A stretch of 64,000 nt of DNA from Exophiala sp. HKRS030 (taxonomy: Eukaryota; Ascomycota; Eurotiomycetes; Chaetothyriales; Herpotrichiellaceae): NCBI GenBank assembly GCA_023897205.1, contig JAHWDD010000006.1, positions 2,604,001-2,668,000 on the forward strand. The letters are read 5' to 3'. The position numbers were made by a program, and so were the translations under genes. Within the stretch, counting starts at the first letter, position 1. Each line of letters begins with the position of its first letter. This document shows positions 11,580-22,864 of this stretch, in pieces. Under the pieces are notes generated by a model that worked only from the letters and a program-made list of their open reading frames with translations, did no database searches and had not been told where the DNA came from.

Positions 11580-13351
11580 TCAACCCCATGGGTTGTCAAA
11601 AGGGTCACTTCCACCGCCAAAGCCACTGGCACCTTTTGAAGGCCCACTCACTGGTGTCTGTGTTGTCGATGCTGACGTCCAGCCTCCAAAATCCTCGTCT
11701 GCAGTCACCGTAGGTTGTGCTGGAGTCTTAGGGTTGGCGGCTGAAGATATTGGCTCTCCCCATCCACCAGATATATCATTTGGAGTAATGCGTGCTGGGG
11801 GCGACCCAATTCAACAGCAGGTGCAGCAGGTTTTGTCGGAACCGGATCCGGTGCACCCCATGCACTACTATCATTCCCTGTAGATCCCCACGGGTCAAAG
11901 AGTGCCGAGTTTTGAGGCACAGCTGAGATCTTACTCGGTGCCAGGGGAGTTTGGGACGATAAGTTAAAAGCCGAATTAAAACTAGTATTTGTAGGTGGTG
12001 GGGATGTCACTTTCGACGCCACCGGCTTTGGAGGCGATGCTGGAGTAGAACTTGCGAAACCACCAAAGTCATCGTTGGCGAAAAGATCCACTGGTACCGC
12101 AGGCGTCGGCTTGGCTACAGGCTTTGCTGCTGGAGGGGACGCCGTCTTTGCGGTAAAAGAGAAGTCCAACCCGTTCGAATTTCCAGGAGAGGCGACAGTC
12201 TGTTTTTGGACCGGTGGATTCGATGAGTAGCTGTCGAAGAATCCTCCGCCGCTCAATGGCGGAGGCGATGTGATCTGTGGTGCAGATGGTGTGGCTTTAG
12301 TCGGTACGGAAGTCGCGAAGCTACCGAAATGAGAGAAAGCAGATGAAGCTTGGGGCTGTGGTGGGGGAGCAGACTTGGTCGTTGTGGTAGAGCTAGGAAA
12401 GCTGAGCCCACCAAAAGCGTCAGCAAGCCCTCCAAAGGCATCCTGCTTCACCGGAGGAGCAGTCGAGGTCGCTTGTCCAAAGGATGGCTCACGTGCATGT
12501 TGAGGTTGAGCAGCCGGTTGAGGTTTTGGAGCACTTGCGTACAAAGATAAGATAGAACTCTTGAGGTCTCCTCGCGCGTTAGATCCTCCCAGAGTATTGG
12601 AGGCGGCACTTGATGGCCGTGCAGGACCAGACGAAGTATTGCCGAAGAAGTCCAGGCCAAGTAAAGAGTCTTGTGGCCTCGCGGCAGGTTTAGGAGCTGG
12701 AGGTGCGGTTTGTGTTGGTCGCGTGCTAGGGATGTCTGCGGTGCTCGGTCGCACTGGTGGAGGAGTTGGACCAAAATCATCGAAAAGATTGACATTTGCC
12801 GCAGGTACGGGTGCACGAAGAGGTTGCGTCCGTCCAGAGACGGGAGCATCCACTACACCCTGTCTCTGCGAGGCTGATCTCTCAATCTTGGCTTTTTCTT
12901 GCACGATAGATAGAGGAACATTATCGTCCCCTTCGACATCCAAGGTAGAAGGATCAGGCATTGGGCCATCCATGACCCATCGCTTGGAATCATATTTGGT
13001 CCTAATAAAGTTCTCGATTTTGGCCTCGGATGGCTGATGGCCAGCAGCCAGTTTGGCTTCCCAGTATTTGTTGGCTCTTGTATTCCCCCATTTCAAGATG
13101 CTTTGCAGTTGCTCATCGGTCCAAGCATCAAGGTCAACAGATTTGACTCTACTGATATGTGTTCCCATACCGCGGTGAATGCCTGAACAGCGAATGCAGA
13201 TGAAAACACCAAGATTCCAGCTCGCCCATCGTGGATGTTTGTTGCGTTTGCAATCCGCGCACACCTTGTTTCCTTCGAGTTTGACCAGTGCTTTCAGGGT
13301 TTGTGCATTCTGTGCGGCTCGATCGGCGCCTGCAGGTGGCCGTCGAGACAT
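11580..13351 (-). CDS. AGE2: ArfGAP, Age2/SMAP type (probable single-base frameshift near C-terminus)
   Basis: The protein stimulates GTP hydrolysis by Arf GTPases in Golgi/endosome traffic. The ArfGAP domain fills the N-terminal 130 residues with the zinc finger CADCKRNKHPRWASWNLGVF then ICIRC (C-x2-C-x16-C-x2-C) and the following GIHRGMGTHISRVKS, which contains the catalytic Arg. A long Pro/Ser/Ala-rich tail carries repeated DFG, FGGL and LDFFG motifs of endocytic adaptors. The frame opened at 13351 ends early at 11705 with an unnatural tail. After a five-base run at 11797-11801 (CCCCC on the coding strand) a second frame continues as PPARITPNDISGGWGEP and ends DPFDNPWG at 11580. One extra base there gives 591 codons exactly. 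I found no credible intron. The interruption is either an assembly error or a real mutation removing about 70 residues of tail. Confidence 0.92.
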
Positions 13352-14921
13352 GATATGGTGGGTTCCTCAAAGATGAAGGGGGCGGCAAGTTACGAGCCGG
13401 TTGTCGGTGTGGCGGTGGGAAACCAAGTGATCAAGGTGGCTCCAAAGGAGTGCTAGGCAAGTTGTTGGTTCTAAGTATCGGTAGAAGGCCTCAATCAAGG
13501 ACAAAGGTCAGAAATAGTTTGAAATGTAAATGAGAGGGAGTTGTGAATATTCCAGAGATTATCGAGATTGGGCTGCGATGTCAACCGCGAAAAGGCACCA
13601 AGCCAATGTAGTCTAGACAAGACACGTCAATGACAATCGTGCGTGCTGTGCTTGCTTTGCCTTCTGTCATGGCCATATGGTTAATTATGTAATTCTCGAC
13701 AGCCCCTCTGATTACCCCTAATAACCTAGTGCCCGCGTCGTGACTCGTGCCCCGTCCATTCATTGTGTCTATGCTTCACCGTGAACAAATAGCGTAGAGT
13801 ACAGTGCACCTTGGCGCTCAACAGCCTCGCAGCCTCGCAGCCTCGGAATGTTGGGGACTTTCGTCTTATTCCTGCCATCAATGCGAGCTAGATATCGTTT
13901 TATGCACTTGTTCTACCTCTTCACAGGAGAAGATGGGTTTGACGAGTCCGGACTCGCTTAGCTGCTGCGCTTCCTTTTGGATACGGAGATTCTTCTGCCC
14001 TAAAAACTCTCGATCTCGCTGGCGAAATGTGCCCATGTTCGTATACGCCCGTTTATCGCACCTTACTCATCGCCTCAAGATTGGCTCGGTGATTCGAACC
14101 ATGCCGTTGTGAGATGCGGCACCGTTCGTGGACGCTCTATGATGACTATGACCTGCAAGGGAAACTCCACATTACTGGATCCGAATCGTGCACCATGCGT
14201 TGCAAGATCGATGAAACTCAGAGCTGCGGTTGGAACGCATTCCGCTGATGCCCCAGTTTCTTCTCTTCTCATCGTGTCAAGCAGGGCCCCTAACATGCTC
14301 TGTGGACAATTTCTACGACAAGCCTCTGAACTTTGTCCTCGGCAGCATCTCAATTCATTTGGCTCCTCAGATGACGGGGGCCAGAATCGTTCCGGCACCT
14401 TCTGTTATAGACGGCATTCCGCGAGCAGCAGCCGGAAGCATATCTATGCAACATTAGGTAACGTCAAGGTCTTACAAGCTCCAAATACGCGAAGCTCTCT
14501 ATTTGCAGCTATGTAATTGATGTCTGTTGATTGGTGAGTTCGATCGTCTGGTTGCTGGGCTGGCTCCAGCGTACCTGAATTCGATTTCCTCTTTAGGAAG
14601 AATTCGACGAGCTTAGATTACGTGGAATTCCTGGGGCTACAAACCATTTGCAAAATACTACAAACATGGTCGGCCATTGCATACAAACTCATCCTGTGCG
14701 TTTTAGGATTGAGCTTCTGGTTGTCATGAGCCCCTGTCCCTTAGATCGGACCCTGCAGGAAGCTTCAAGATGTCAAATGCACCGTTCAGGCGAGTTATTG
14801 GCATTCTGGTTTAAAAGTCTCGAATCCCACCGCACAGTCCTTGTTCCTCTTCCACAATACAGACCTGCCTCGAACCTCCAGAATCTTGACTCGGTTTCTC
14901 ATCTTCCAACCTTGGGCAACT
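13352..14921. other. Intergenic, no gene seen
   Basis: This 1.6-kb region lies between divergent genes. Frames of up to 135 residues on both strands (14109-14516 plus, 14075-14398 minus) overlap each other and have no recognisable domain or intron structure, so I treat them as chance. A CCTCGCAGCCTCGCAGCCTCGGA short direct repeat lies near 13824-13847. Confidence 0.4.
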
Positions 14922-16031
14922 ATGCTTCTCGAAGTCCTCACCGTCGTTGCGGCCCTGGGCGCGGCCAACGCTGCACGTCCTGAGAACATCACGATTTGTG
15001 ACTACTACACTCCTTTGCTCCTTGGAGAACCTAACACCGCAACCAGTCAACTGAAGTTGATGCAGACACTGACTCATACCTTCATCCTGGGAAATTATAC
15101 AACCCCCAATGTTGGCATCAAAGTCGCTGGTATTGCCGGACCAGCAAACTTCTCTGGCCATGAAGTCAACATCCTGAACTATTTCACCGGTGCCTACTAT
15201 TCGTCAAATGGGTATGACGGAGGCAAGGTTGGAATTGCTAAGAACTTCTTGGACGACGGTGGTGCCACGGCTTTGTTGGCAAACATACCTGCAAATACAA
15301 ATACATCTAACCAATAGTGAGTATTGTTGAGGAGATGAGCTTACAACACTTACTGACTTTGTGTTAGCAACCTGCTCACCCATGTCTATCAATATTTCGG
15401 CGAATTCTATGGCTGTAGCGAGCAGGGTAAGGAAGGCTTCCCCAAGTACAAGGGTGTAGCCAGCATGTATGAGGTTCACAAGTATGCAAGACCGAAAATG
15501 CCTCGTTGATCATTCTTCTCTAACATGGTATGCAGATTCATGTACTCGGATCCCTGGGAGGTGGGCTATTTCAATGAACAAATCGTCTTGGCCGGGCAAT
15601 CACTGGGATTTGAAGACGCGGACGCGGACTTCACTGCGAAGGCACTTGCCGCAACGTTTGGATTCAAATGTTCGCCGCCGGCGCCTGTGATCCCTGCCGC
15701 TGCTGGACCTCAATTGCAAGCCATCTGTGTCTCCGACGCCTGTCCCTTGCATGAAAATGCCACTTGCTCGGCCTATCCCGACAACGGGGAGGGCGTGTTC
15801 CCCGAGATCGCCAACGCAACCATCGCTGGTGCTGTTGTGAAAGAAAATACCACCGATGCGACACCATCGAACTCTTCGACTTCAGGTACAAGCTCTGCGA
15901 CTGGAAGCAGCACTGGCACTGGCCCAGTTGCATCTGCCACAGGTGCTGCCTCGATGCTCGAGCTGTCGCCTGCCATGAGAGTCGCAAGTCTCATTGCTAT
16001 CGTTGCAGGCGGACTTTATGTCAGCTTGTAG
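14922..16031 (+). CDS. GPI-anchored cell-surface protein of unknown function (3 exons)
   Basis: Exons 14922-15316, 15368-15481 and 15536-16031 give 334 residues. Introns are GTGAG...GTTAG (51 nt) and GTATG...TGCAG (54 nt). Residues 1-17 (MLLEVLTVVAALGAANA) are a signal peptide. The ectodomain contains ENITICDYYTPLL, FLDDGGA, and LLTHVYQYFGEFYGCS, then an ICVSDACPLHENATC cysteine block. A Ser/Thr-rich stalk (SSTSGTSSATGSSTGTG) leads to a hydrophobic C-terminus (MRVASLIAIVAGGLYVSL) with no charged tail, as in GPI attachment signals. Several N-glycosylation sequons are visible (NIT, NYT, NFS, NAT, NTT). I recall this architecture as a conserved hypothetical family of filamentous ascomycetes without assigned function. 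The product is probably a cell-wall or plasma-membrane glycoprotein. Confidence 0.88.
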
Positions 16032-16948
16032 AGTCATACAACTCCAGGCGTCCCCATTACGGTCGACTTGAGCCAGGACAACTCGATTGATTCTGCTGAA
16101 ATTACGGGTTGTAGCGATTGTTGATCAAAGTGTGCATGCCTGTCAAAAAATATGTTGGCTTGGGAAGTACGAATGCTCACCAGGACCCATTCCGGTGATG
16201 TTGTTGGCGTGAACAGTGTAATTAGGCAAGGAAGAATGGAAGAGTGGGAAGAGATAGGGGTCTGGAGAGAGAAAAGTGATGGGTTGATTTCCATATGGTC
16301 TAGCTTGCTATTCTACTCAATTAATGACATGTGGACCAAATTCTGATGCTGTGAACGGTTGTAATCTCAAATACTCGTTGTCGCTTAGGATAAGTGCCAC
16401 AAGTGCGTAGCTCTGGCCCCCACAAAATGATTCCCTCATCATGAGCCACACCAATGCCAGGCACTTCCAGGCGTCAGGATAGTTCCACCAATCACAGCCT
16501 CGATCTCAAGAGCTCGTTCTATTCTCTCATCCATGACATCATTGCACGCAGGTCAATGCGTCAGTAACCCTTGCAATTAGAGAAAGGCTCCCCTCGTGCC
16601 TCCTAGTTACAGGCAAACCTTAGCACCTACTGGTTGGCCGTCGGTACCTGAGTTCCTCCACAACTAGGTACCCAAGCACTCAATTTGCTGCTGTCAGGTA
16701 CCTCCCAGTCGAACTCCCTCGTATTCCATTCCACCTGCGCCTCGAAGCCATCCCTCCCGTGCCCGCCCAAACACCCAAGGTATCTCAAATCATTTCCTTC
16801 GACACCATTCCAAACACAAACAACACATCCCCTACACCAGACTTTCTTCTTCACCAGTCTATTCCCTTGCACACATCTGTACACGTATATAACACCCACA
16901 CAAACCCTTGTAATCCTCAAAAACCACACCACACCACAATCTCCATCT
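16032..16948. other. Intergenic / promoter of MsrB gene
   Basis: No gene is visible. The right half (about 16600-16948) is strongly pyrimidine/CA-rich on the plus strand, the usual leader composition upstream of fungal start codons. A plus-strand frame open from 16685 joins the MsrB first exon in frame but has no in-frame ATG before 16949. Confidence 0.4.
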
Positions 16949-17734
16949 ATGCGCATCCGCCACATCCTCCGCACCTTGTACACATTTAGCGCCGCGACAT
17001 CAGCATTCCGCTCCTCGACACATCATCTCCTGCGGGGTACCACCAACCCACTACTGCACAACCGCAACACAGTCTTGAAATCCATGCCATCCATCCCTTT
17101 CCTGAGCTCCTTCTTCGGCACATCGACCTCAGCATCGGAAAAGATGTCGTACCCAGACCAGCGATCCGACGATGAATGGCGCACCGTTTTGAATAAAGGT
17201 AAGCCTTGCCACCCCGCCCAGAAAACACAACCGCCCCTCTCTTCTTTCCACAACCATAGCCTTTCTTCCCTTCTGTCTTTCTAGCCACCACAAACCCCTC
17301 CGCTAACACAAGCCATTTCCTCTCGTTGCACAGAGCAATTCCGAATCCTCCGAGAAAAAGGCACCGAATCACCATTCACAGGCACATACGACAAGCACTA
17401 CCCTTCAGAAGGAGTGTACGCGTGCGCCGGGTGCGCGGCACCGCTATACAAAGCGAACCACAAATTCAAGTCCGGGTGCGGATGGCCGGCGTACTTCGAC
17501 AGCCTGCCCGGTGCGGTGACGCGGCACACGGACCGCACGTTCGGCATGGAGCGCACCGAGATCGTGTGCTCCAACTGCGGCGGCCATCTGGGCCATGTCT
17601 TCAAGGGCGAGGGTTATCCGACCCCCACTGATGAGCGCCATTGTGTCAATTCCGTCAGTTTGAAGTTTCATGAGAAGGAGGACGATGCGGGCGCGGCGGC
17701 GAAGAAGCCAGCGGCGGGCGACGAGGCCAAGTAG
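16949..17734 (+). CDS. msrB: Peptide-methionine (R)-S-oxide reductase (2 exons)
   Basis: MsrB repairs oxidised methionine (R-sulfoxide) in proteins using thioredoxin. Exons 16949-17198 and 17334-17734 encode 216 residues; the intron has GTAAGC and GCACAG ends. The SelR domain spans about residues 72-200. Zinc is held by Cys114-x2-Cys117 (CAGC) and Cys162-x2-Cys165 (CSNC). The catalytic cysteine is Cys187 in RHCVNS. The substrate motif SGCGWPAYF is present. The first 65 residues are Arg/Ser-rich with almost no acidic residues, like a mitochondrial presequence. A second in-frame ATG at 17144 (MSYPDQRSDDEW) would give a cytosolic form of normal bacterial-type length, so dual targeting by alternative starts is plausible but unproven. 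Confidence 0.95.
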
Positions 17735-18007
17735 ATTGAGTTTGAGGGAATGTCTGGACTTGGGAGGATCTGAGATCTTGTCTCTACCACTGCATAACCC
17801 GTATCGTGAACCGGGAGTGGATTTCGTGGGAGATGGCTTCTGTTCAGATCTGCAGTGGCTGGCAAAAATACCCCTAGTCTGCTTGTAATCTATCAATCAT
17901 ATGCTATCATATGCAATCATATCGGAAAACCCGAGCTCCAGCTCTAGCTGTGGTCCCTTCAGTTGTTCAGTTCTCATCTTCTCATCATCTCATCATATCA
18001 CATGTTC

Positions 18008-19656
18008 TCATGTTGCCTTCTTGCGGGCCTTGCCTGTAACAACCAGTTCTCCATGACCTATCTCAACCTTCCACCCTTCTTGAAGTAACATCTTGCTCAC
18101 CGCAGGACCAATTCTTGGAGCATGGTTTTTACTATGACTGCCAATACCAGTCACAATCTTGAATCCTGCTCTAGCGGGACCTCCACCACCGGAGGCATAT
18201 TTAGCATCCCCAAGATCATGCCACCATGCTTGGGTCCTTTCCCTCGTGATTCGAAGTGCGTCTGCCACGCTCACTCCGTGAAGATCAAGAACATTTGCGG
18301 ATGACTGACCACGCACAAGCAAGTCGGCCTCTGCAGCTTGAATCTCCTTGGCCGCTTTCATTCGCTCATGGCCAACCTGAGAATAATATGCCGCCGCTCC
18401 ACCCATCAGGCGATCGGATTTTCCTCTTTTGAACGCTGCGCTTGCCTGTCCAAAACTGTGAGATGCTGCAGCTCTGTGAACAGCAGCGGACTCTCGGTTC
18501 CGAGGACGAACCGAGTTCCACGTTGACGTCGACGATGAGCTGTAGAAATCACTATCACTTTCGTCAATGTTGATAGGTACATACTGCGTGGCAAGTGTCA
18601 AATTCTGAGAGTCTGAGCGGTGATCCGGAGTCATCATTGCCTCAAGTAATTCGCGTGCTGCAGAGGGAATATTTCGGGCAATTCTAAGCAGGCCGATCAT
18701 TTGGTCTCTGGGCACATGCTCAAAGTCGCCCTGAATTTCCATGATTTGAATGTCGAGGGCCGACGAATCTTCCAGATTTTGAACGGTTGCTGCTGCTCCT
18801 TCTTTGACAGCAAGAGCGCGTATGGTCGAACTTCGCCGAGCACCATTCAGGTGATAAGCTGATCTGACGACTTGTGGTTGGAGCATGGTCCTTGAGCAGA
18901 TGAAATTAACATCCTCCGACATGGTGGACCAAACATTGAAAGTCGTCAAGTCATTCGCTTGCGAGTAAGAGGCTGTTGAGCTTGCCCTAGATGACTCTGT
19001 TCTTTGGTTCCTTCGTTTCTTTCTTCCTTTACGGGGTACCAGGTTTTCTTCCGCAAAGGCTTCGATGCCTTTTGGCCTTGATTCTTCTTCTGAGATGTGT
19101 GCCTCTCTTCCCTGATTCAGAAATGAAAGGTTGAGCAGCTCATCTGTTGCTTTGTCAAGTGATCCGCCATGACTTTCGAGCACTTCAGCAAGGTCCTTCT
19201 TTGGAATATCAGGAAACACATTCAGGAGCCACAGCGTTTTCTCTTCGTTGGACGCATGTTCCAGGTTTGATCCAAGACTATCCGTATCTGCGATTAACAA
19301 TTCCGAAAGGCCTGTAGTTATAGTCGTCACTCCATTAAAGAGACTATCGTCGGGACTTGATCTGGACACCCCTGTGGTATCATGTAGAATAGAACGTCCA
19401 CCCGTACCGGAAGGGTCAAAGTCTGCTTCTTCTTGCTCTAATGCACCTGCTTTGAGGTTGTCTAAAACACTGGACAGAGTATCTCGATCTTTGGGAAGTT
19501 CATATTCGGATGCGATCGCATAAAAAAGGGCTTCATCTAGAGGAGGACAGTAACTAGATCTTAGAGCCTATGCCTGGTTAGTTTCCAAATATTTCATGAT
19601 TGAACATAGTATGTAGAGGATCAACATACATCGAGCTCTAAGGTCGAGGTGTCCAT
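18008..19656 (-). CDS. CUE2: CUE and Smr domain protein, Cue2-like (2 exons)
   Basis: A 9-codon first exon (19656-19630, MDTSTLELD) joins the long exon 19567-18008 through a 62-nt intron (GTATGT...CATAG), giving 528 residues. A CUE-like helical domain lies near residues 117-160 (EEKTLWLLNVFPDIPKKDLA), predicted to bind ubiquitin. A DUF1771-type helix (AAYYSQVGHERMKAAKEIQ) precedes a C-terminal Smr domain with the LDLHG motif (VLDLHGVSVADAL) and the GIGSHSKN loop. Yeast Cue2, with CUE plus Smr, is the endonuclease that cuts mRNA at collided ribosomes in no-go decay; by domain order this is the likely orthologue, although catalysis here is inferred. A GTG-start reading from 19369 would lose the true N-terminus. 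The gene converges with msrB 273 bp away. Confidence 0.88.
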
Positions 19657-20975
19657 TATATCAAACCAGGCCTACAAAGACATAGTGGGTTGTCGGTTTT
19701 TTGTCTGAATTTGGGAAATGTTATGGGGCTCCGTGAATCTCGAAACGACGGTCGATCTGATAGCATGGTGGAATCGAGCAGTTGTGTAGTACTGGGAGTT
19801 GGTATAACATAGGAAGTCATGATGCTGGGTTCATGATGAGACCCAAATGCGGAGCGAACTTTGACAATTAATTTGGGCAGGCAACGTCATGGGGGGAAAA
19901 GTCGCCAAGACTCTCAGCCTTGCCTGGGGCGTGGGACAACTTTCGAGACGGACAAGGCTCCAAGGGTCAAGTTAAAGGCCCCGCCTCCTAGTCAAGCGCC
20001 ATTAAACTCAGAGGTTACCAAAGGAGAGTTTGCCCTGGAGAGACGCCATACAGACTACAGTAGTTGAGTTGAGCGTAACTCCAGTCCTCGGTACAACTAC
20101 TGCGCACAGCGAACACGTACGCAGGGTCAATTCTCGCACTGCTCAACGTGGTACATAGATGCGTGGCAGTCTTTGCATCAGTCTCGATTACAGCTTCCGT
20201 AATTACTCAGCAGGCGTGCATGACAGTGACAATGGCGACGTCAGCTCTAGATCAAGAACAGTTCAGAATCAGAAGAGACAAGTCCATCGTTCCTCACTTT
20301 ACGAATGTGGTAGGTGATTAGCAGAAGGATCTAAAGATGTTGCCTTACCCGATCTGCTATATCTAAATTGAGCAGAGCGAACATACAGTACACGGCCACA
20401 GAAAGGACAAGAATGGAAGAGAGTCTAGACCTATCGCACGATAATAACGGTGAGTCTCGAGTCGCGAGACATGACCTCCACAAATAGGACTGCCCGGAAT
20501 CCCTCCCCCAAAATTGAATGATTGGATGGCAAAAGACAACCAGCCCAAAGGCTGACAGTCAGCTGAGCATATCGATTGTGTTGATTTAGCCTTTCGCTTA
20601 CGCCACTGCAGGGGGTCTAGCCGAACCCCGTGTGCTTTCAAAATCACTATTCAAGTTAAGCATGGTCGAAGCCTATTTGGTGCCACGGAAGCCCCGAGAC
20701 AGGTACTTGCCAATCTTCATGAAACGTCTAGACTCCAATGTAGTCTGCTCGTAAATCCCTCCATAGCCTAATCATAATCACGAAGGAGCGTAAAGACACA
20801 ATTACTTGGAATTTGCAACCTCGGTCTTCCGAAATCGACGTTCATAATATTCGTAGCATCATTATCGTACTGAGCAATAGGCACCAAAAATGCGAGACCT
20901 GTTGCATCACCTCTGACCTCATGCAAATCCCCTGTGAAATCTCAATCTCAGGTACTCAAATCCTCCCTCTCAATG
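19657..20975. other. Intergenic, no gene seen
   Basis: This 1.3-kb region upstream of the CUE2-like gene and downstream of LSB5 contains only short frames without features. I see no repeat structure or RNA gene. Confidence 0.45.
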
Positions 20976-22864
20976 TCAGACTTCCCGCCATGAATATCCT
21001 CCTCTCCTCCCTGCAGCCTCGGGATCAGGAGTCTTCATAGCGTTTTTATCGGCAAAAGGATCATCAGGGTCCTCATCGTCGAAATCGCTTTCACTCTCAC
21101 TTTCGGGCTCGGGCTGTTTTGTCCTGGTGTTTCTCGGACTAAGAGCAGCTGGTCTGGGAGGAGGAAGGGTAATTTTTGTGGGTGGCTGAACCGGTCGAGG
21201 TGGTTTTGGTGGACCTGAAATGCTGAGATTTGCAACAAGCCTTTCCGCTTCTCGCGCTGCAGCTTGCTCACTTTTGGCTTGTTGCCTGCTCAGATGTTGT
21301 GCTTCTTCAAGCTCGCTGTCCGAGTCGTCGTCGATAGACTTATCCATGATCTCGAAAGCCATGAGAGCATTGACCAGTTCTTCGTTGGCATGGATAAGAC
21401 CACCGAGAAATTCCTCTGTTTCGACCAACTGGATATACCGCAGAATCTGACGTCGTAGTTGCTTGCATGTTTCGAAACGCTTCATGACCTCTGCATTGCT
21501 TGAAACCCGTTCCGTTTCTCGATTGACAATCTTCAAAGCGTTACTCAGTCCAGTAGACGCAACAGACGATGCTGCAATGGATTGTAGGATCTGAGGCTTT
21601 TCACGTTCGAGGTTGAAGGCTTTGACCTTATTCTTCTTGTCCTTCTTGACCTTCTTCGAAGCAAAGGTGGAGGAGGAGCCCAGGGATATCGGTGTGCTCT
21701 GCTTGCGCAGAGTCGTGGGACTTGATGGTTCTCCTGCTCTTGGTAGGCTGTCAGATCGTTCTCTCGACAGCTCCACGTCCTGCTCGCGTTGAGCGTCCTC
21801 CTCGGTCTCCCGAAGAACTCTGCTTTGTTCTCGTCTTTGCTGGACGGGTTTGTGGGACTTTGGCAACTGGTTATACAGAGACTTGGCTCCCTCTAAGCCT
21901 GGATTGGTTGTAGAGCTCGCGACCTAATTTTTGTGGTTAGATGGGTCGAGAATGTTCCTAGGATTCGATCTGGCATCATGGAAGTGCTATTAGGAGTTGC
22001 GATCTCCACTAACCCATTGGCCAAAAAGGTCCTTGCACTTGGCGCGCACGTCTTGGTCGGAAAGGGGGTCAACAGCAGCTATTCGGAGACGCTCGAGAAG
22101 AGGGCCGTCAGACAAGAGTGCCCGCTGGACTCTAGACCCACCATTCTGCAACAAGCCGTCCAGAATAGTAAGAGCCCTTAGTTGCCGGTGAACACTCCCG
22201 TATTTCAGCTTCTTTCTCAGCGCCCGAGCCACCTCTTGTGAGCCAGTGCCTTGGAGTTTGACCACTTCGAGCAAATCGGGGATGCCGGCAAGATCGTCCT
22301 CTTCGTACGTCTCTGAGGTCAACTGCTCGACATGAACCGAGATTGCGGAGAAAGGTTTTTTCTGTTTATAGTATTGGTAACGAGTCATTAACTGATATCT
22401 CCTTCGTGATCGATAACAACAAGCAATGTGTAACAATTCAATCAACAAGCGTTTGGATCCTCGCACTTCTGGGGGTGGACGTCTTCGAGGCATGACCTGT
22501 GGCTGTGTATGTTCTGGATATGCTTCAAAGGTTCGTTTGACCTTCCGGCCACATTCGTTACATTCTGGAATTATGCCTGGTGTCTCTGCCGCACCAAGCA
22601 GGCCTTCAAGCTCATGCAAGCCGGCTTTCTCGTCGGTGTCTCGGTGAATCAGGTCGACCACACCAGCATCCGGGGTGCAAGCGGCAGCATGGACGAAGAA
22701 TACAGACAGGCTAGGCATGGTGTCGTTGGAATGAGTGTTGATTGATATGGCGGGGTAATCGACGTTGATATAGAACGATGGGGTGTTGCTCACGACATGG
22801 CAAGTATAGACTGGTAGAGCATAGACTAGAAAGGAGGAAGAAGACTTACCGAAGAGGCGAACAT
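20976..22864 (-). CDS. LSB5: VHS-GAT protein, Lsb5-type endocytic adaptor (3 exons)
   Basis: Exons 22864-22850 (MFASS), 22361-22014 and 21923-20976 give 436 residues. The first intron is 488 nt (GTAAGT...AAACAG), far longer than others here. The second (GTTAGT...ATTAG) lies right after the FGQW motif. The VHS domain begins KKPFSAISVHVEQL and includes LKYGSVHRQLRALTILDGLL. The LYNQLPKSHKP segment is characteristic of the Lsb5 family. A GAT-type three-helix region is near MKRFETCKQLRRQILRYIQ. Pro-rich SH3-ligand stretches (PPKPPRPVQPP) and an acidic tail with DPDDPFADKN, a DPF-type adaptor motif, follow. Yeast Lsb5 links actin (Las17) with Arf and ubiquitin in endocytosis. The first intron is itself an open in-frame extension of exon 2 up to 22793, so a longer isoform is possible. 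Confidence 0.9.

Noticed and set aside
11797..11860. Intron explanation for the ArfGAP frame switch (GTGCAC...CCCAG, 63 nt)
   Set aside because: It would remove clearly coding Pro-rich sequence, has a poor donor and no branch site. A single missing base fits better.
14060..14110. Reverse-strand GGTTCGAATCA resembling a tRNA B box
   Set aside because: The flanking bases do not form a T stem and no A box or acceptor stem pairs with it.
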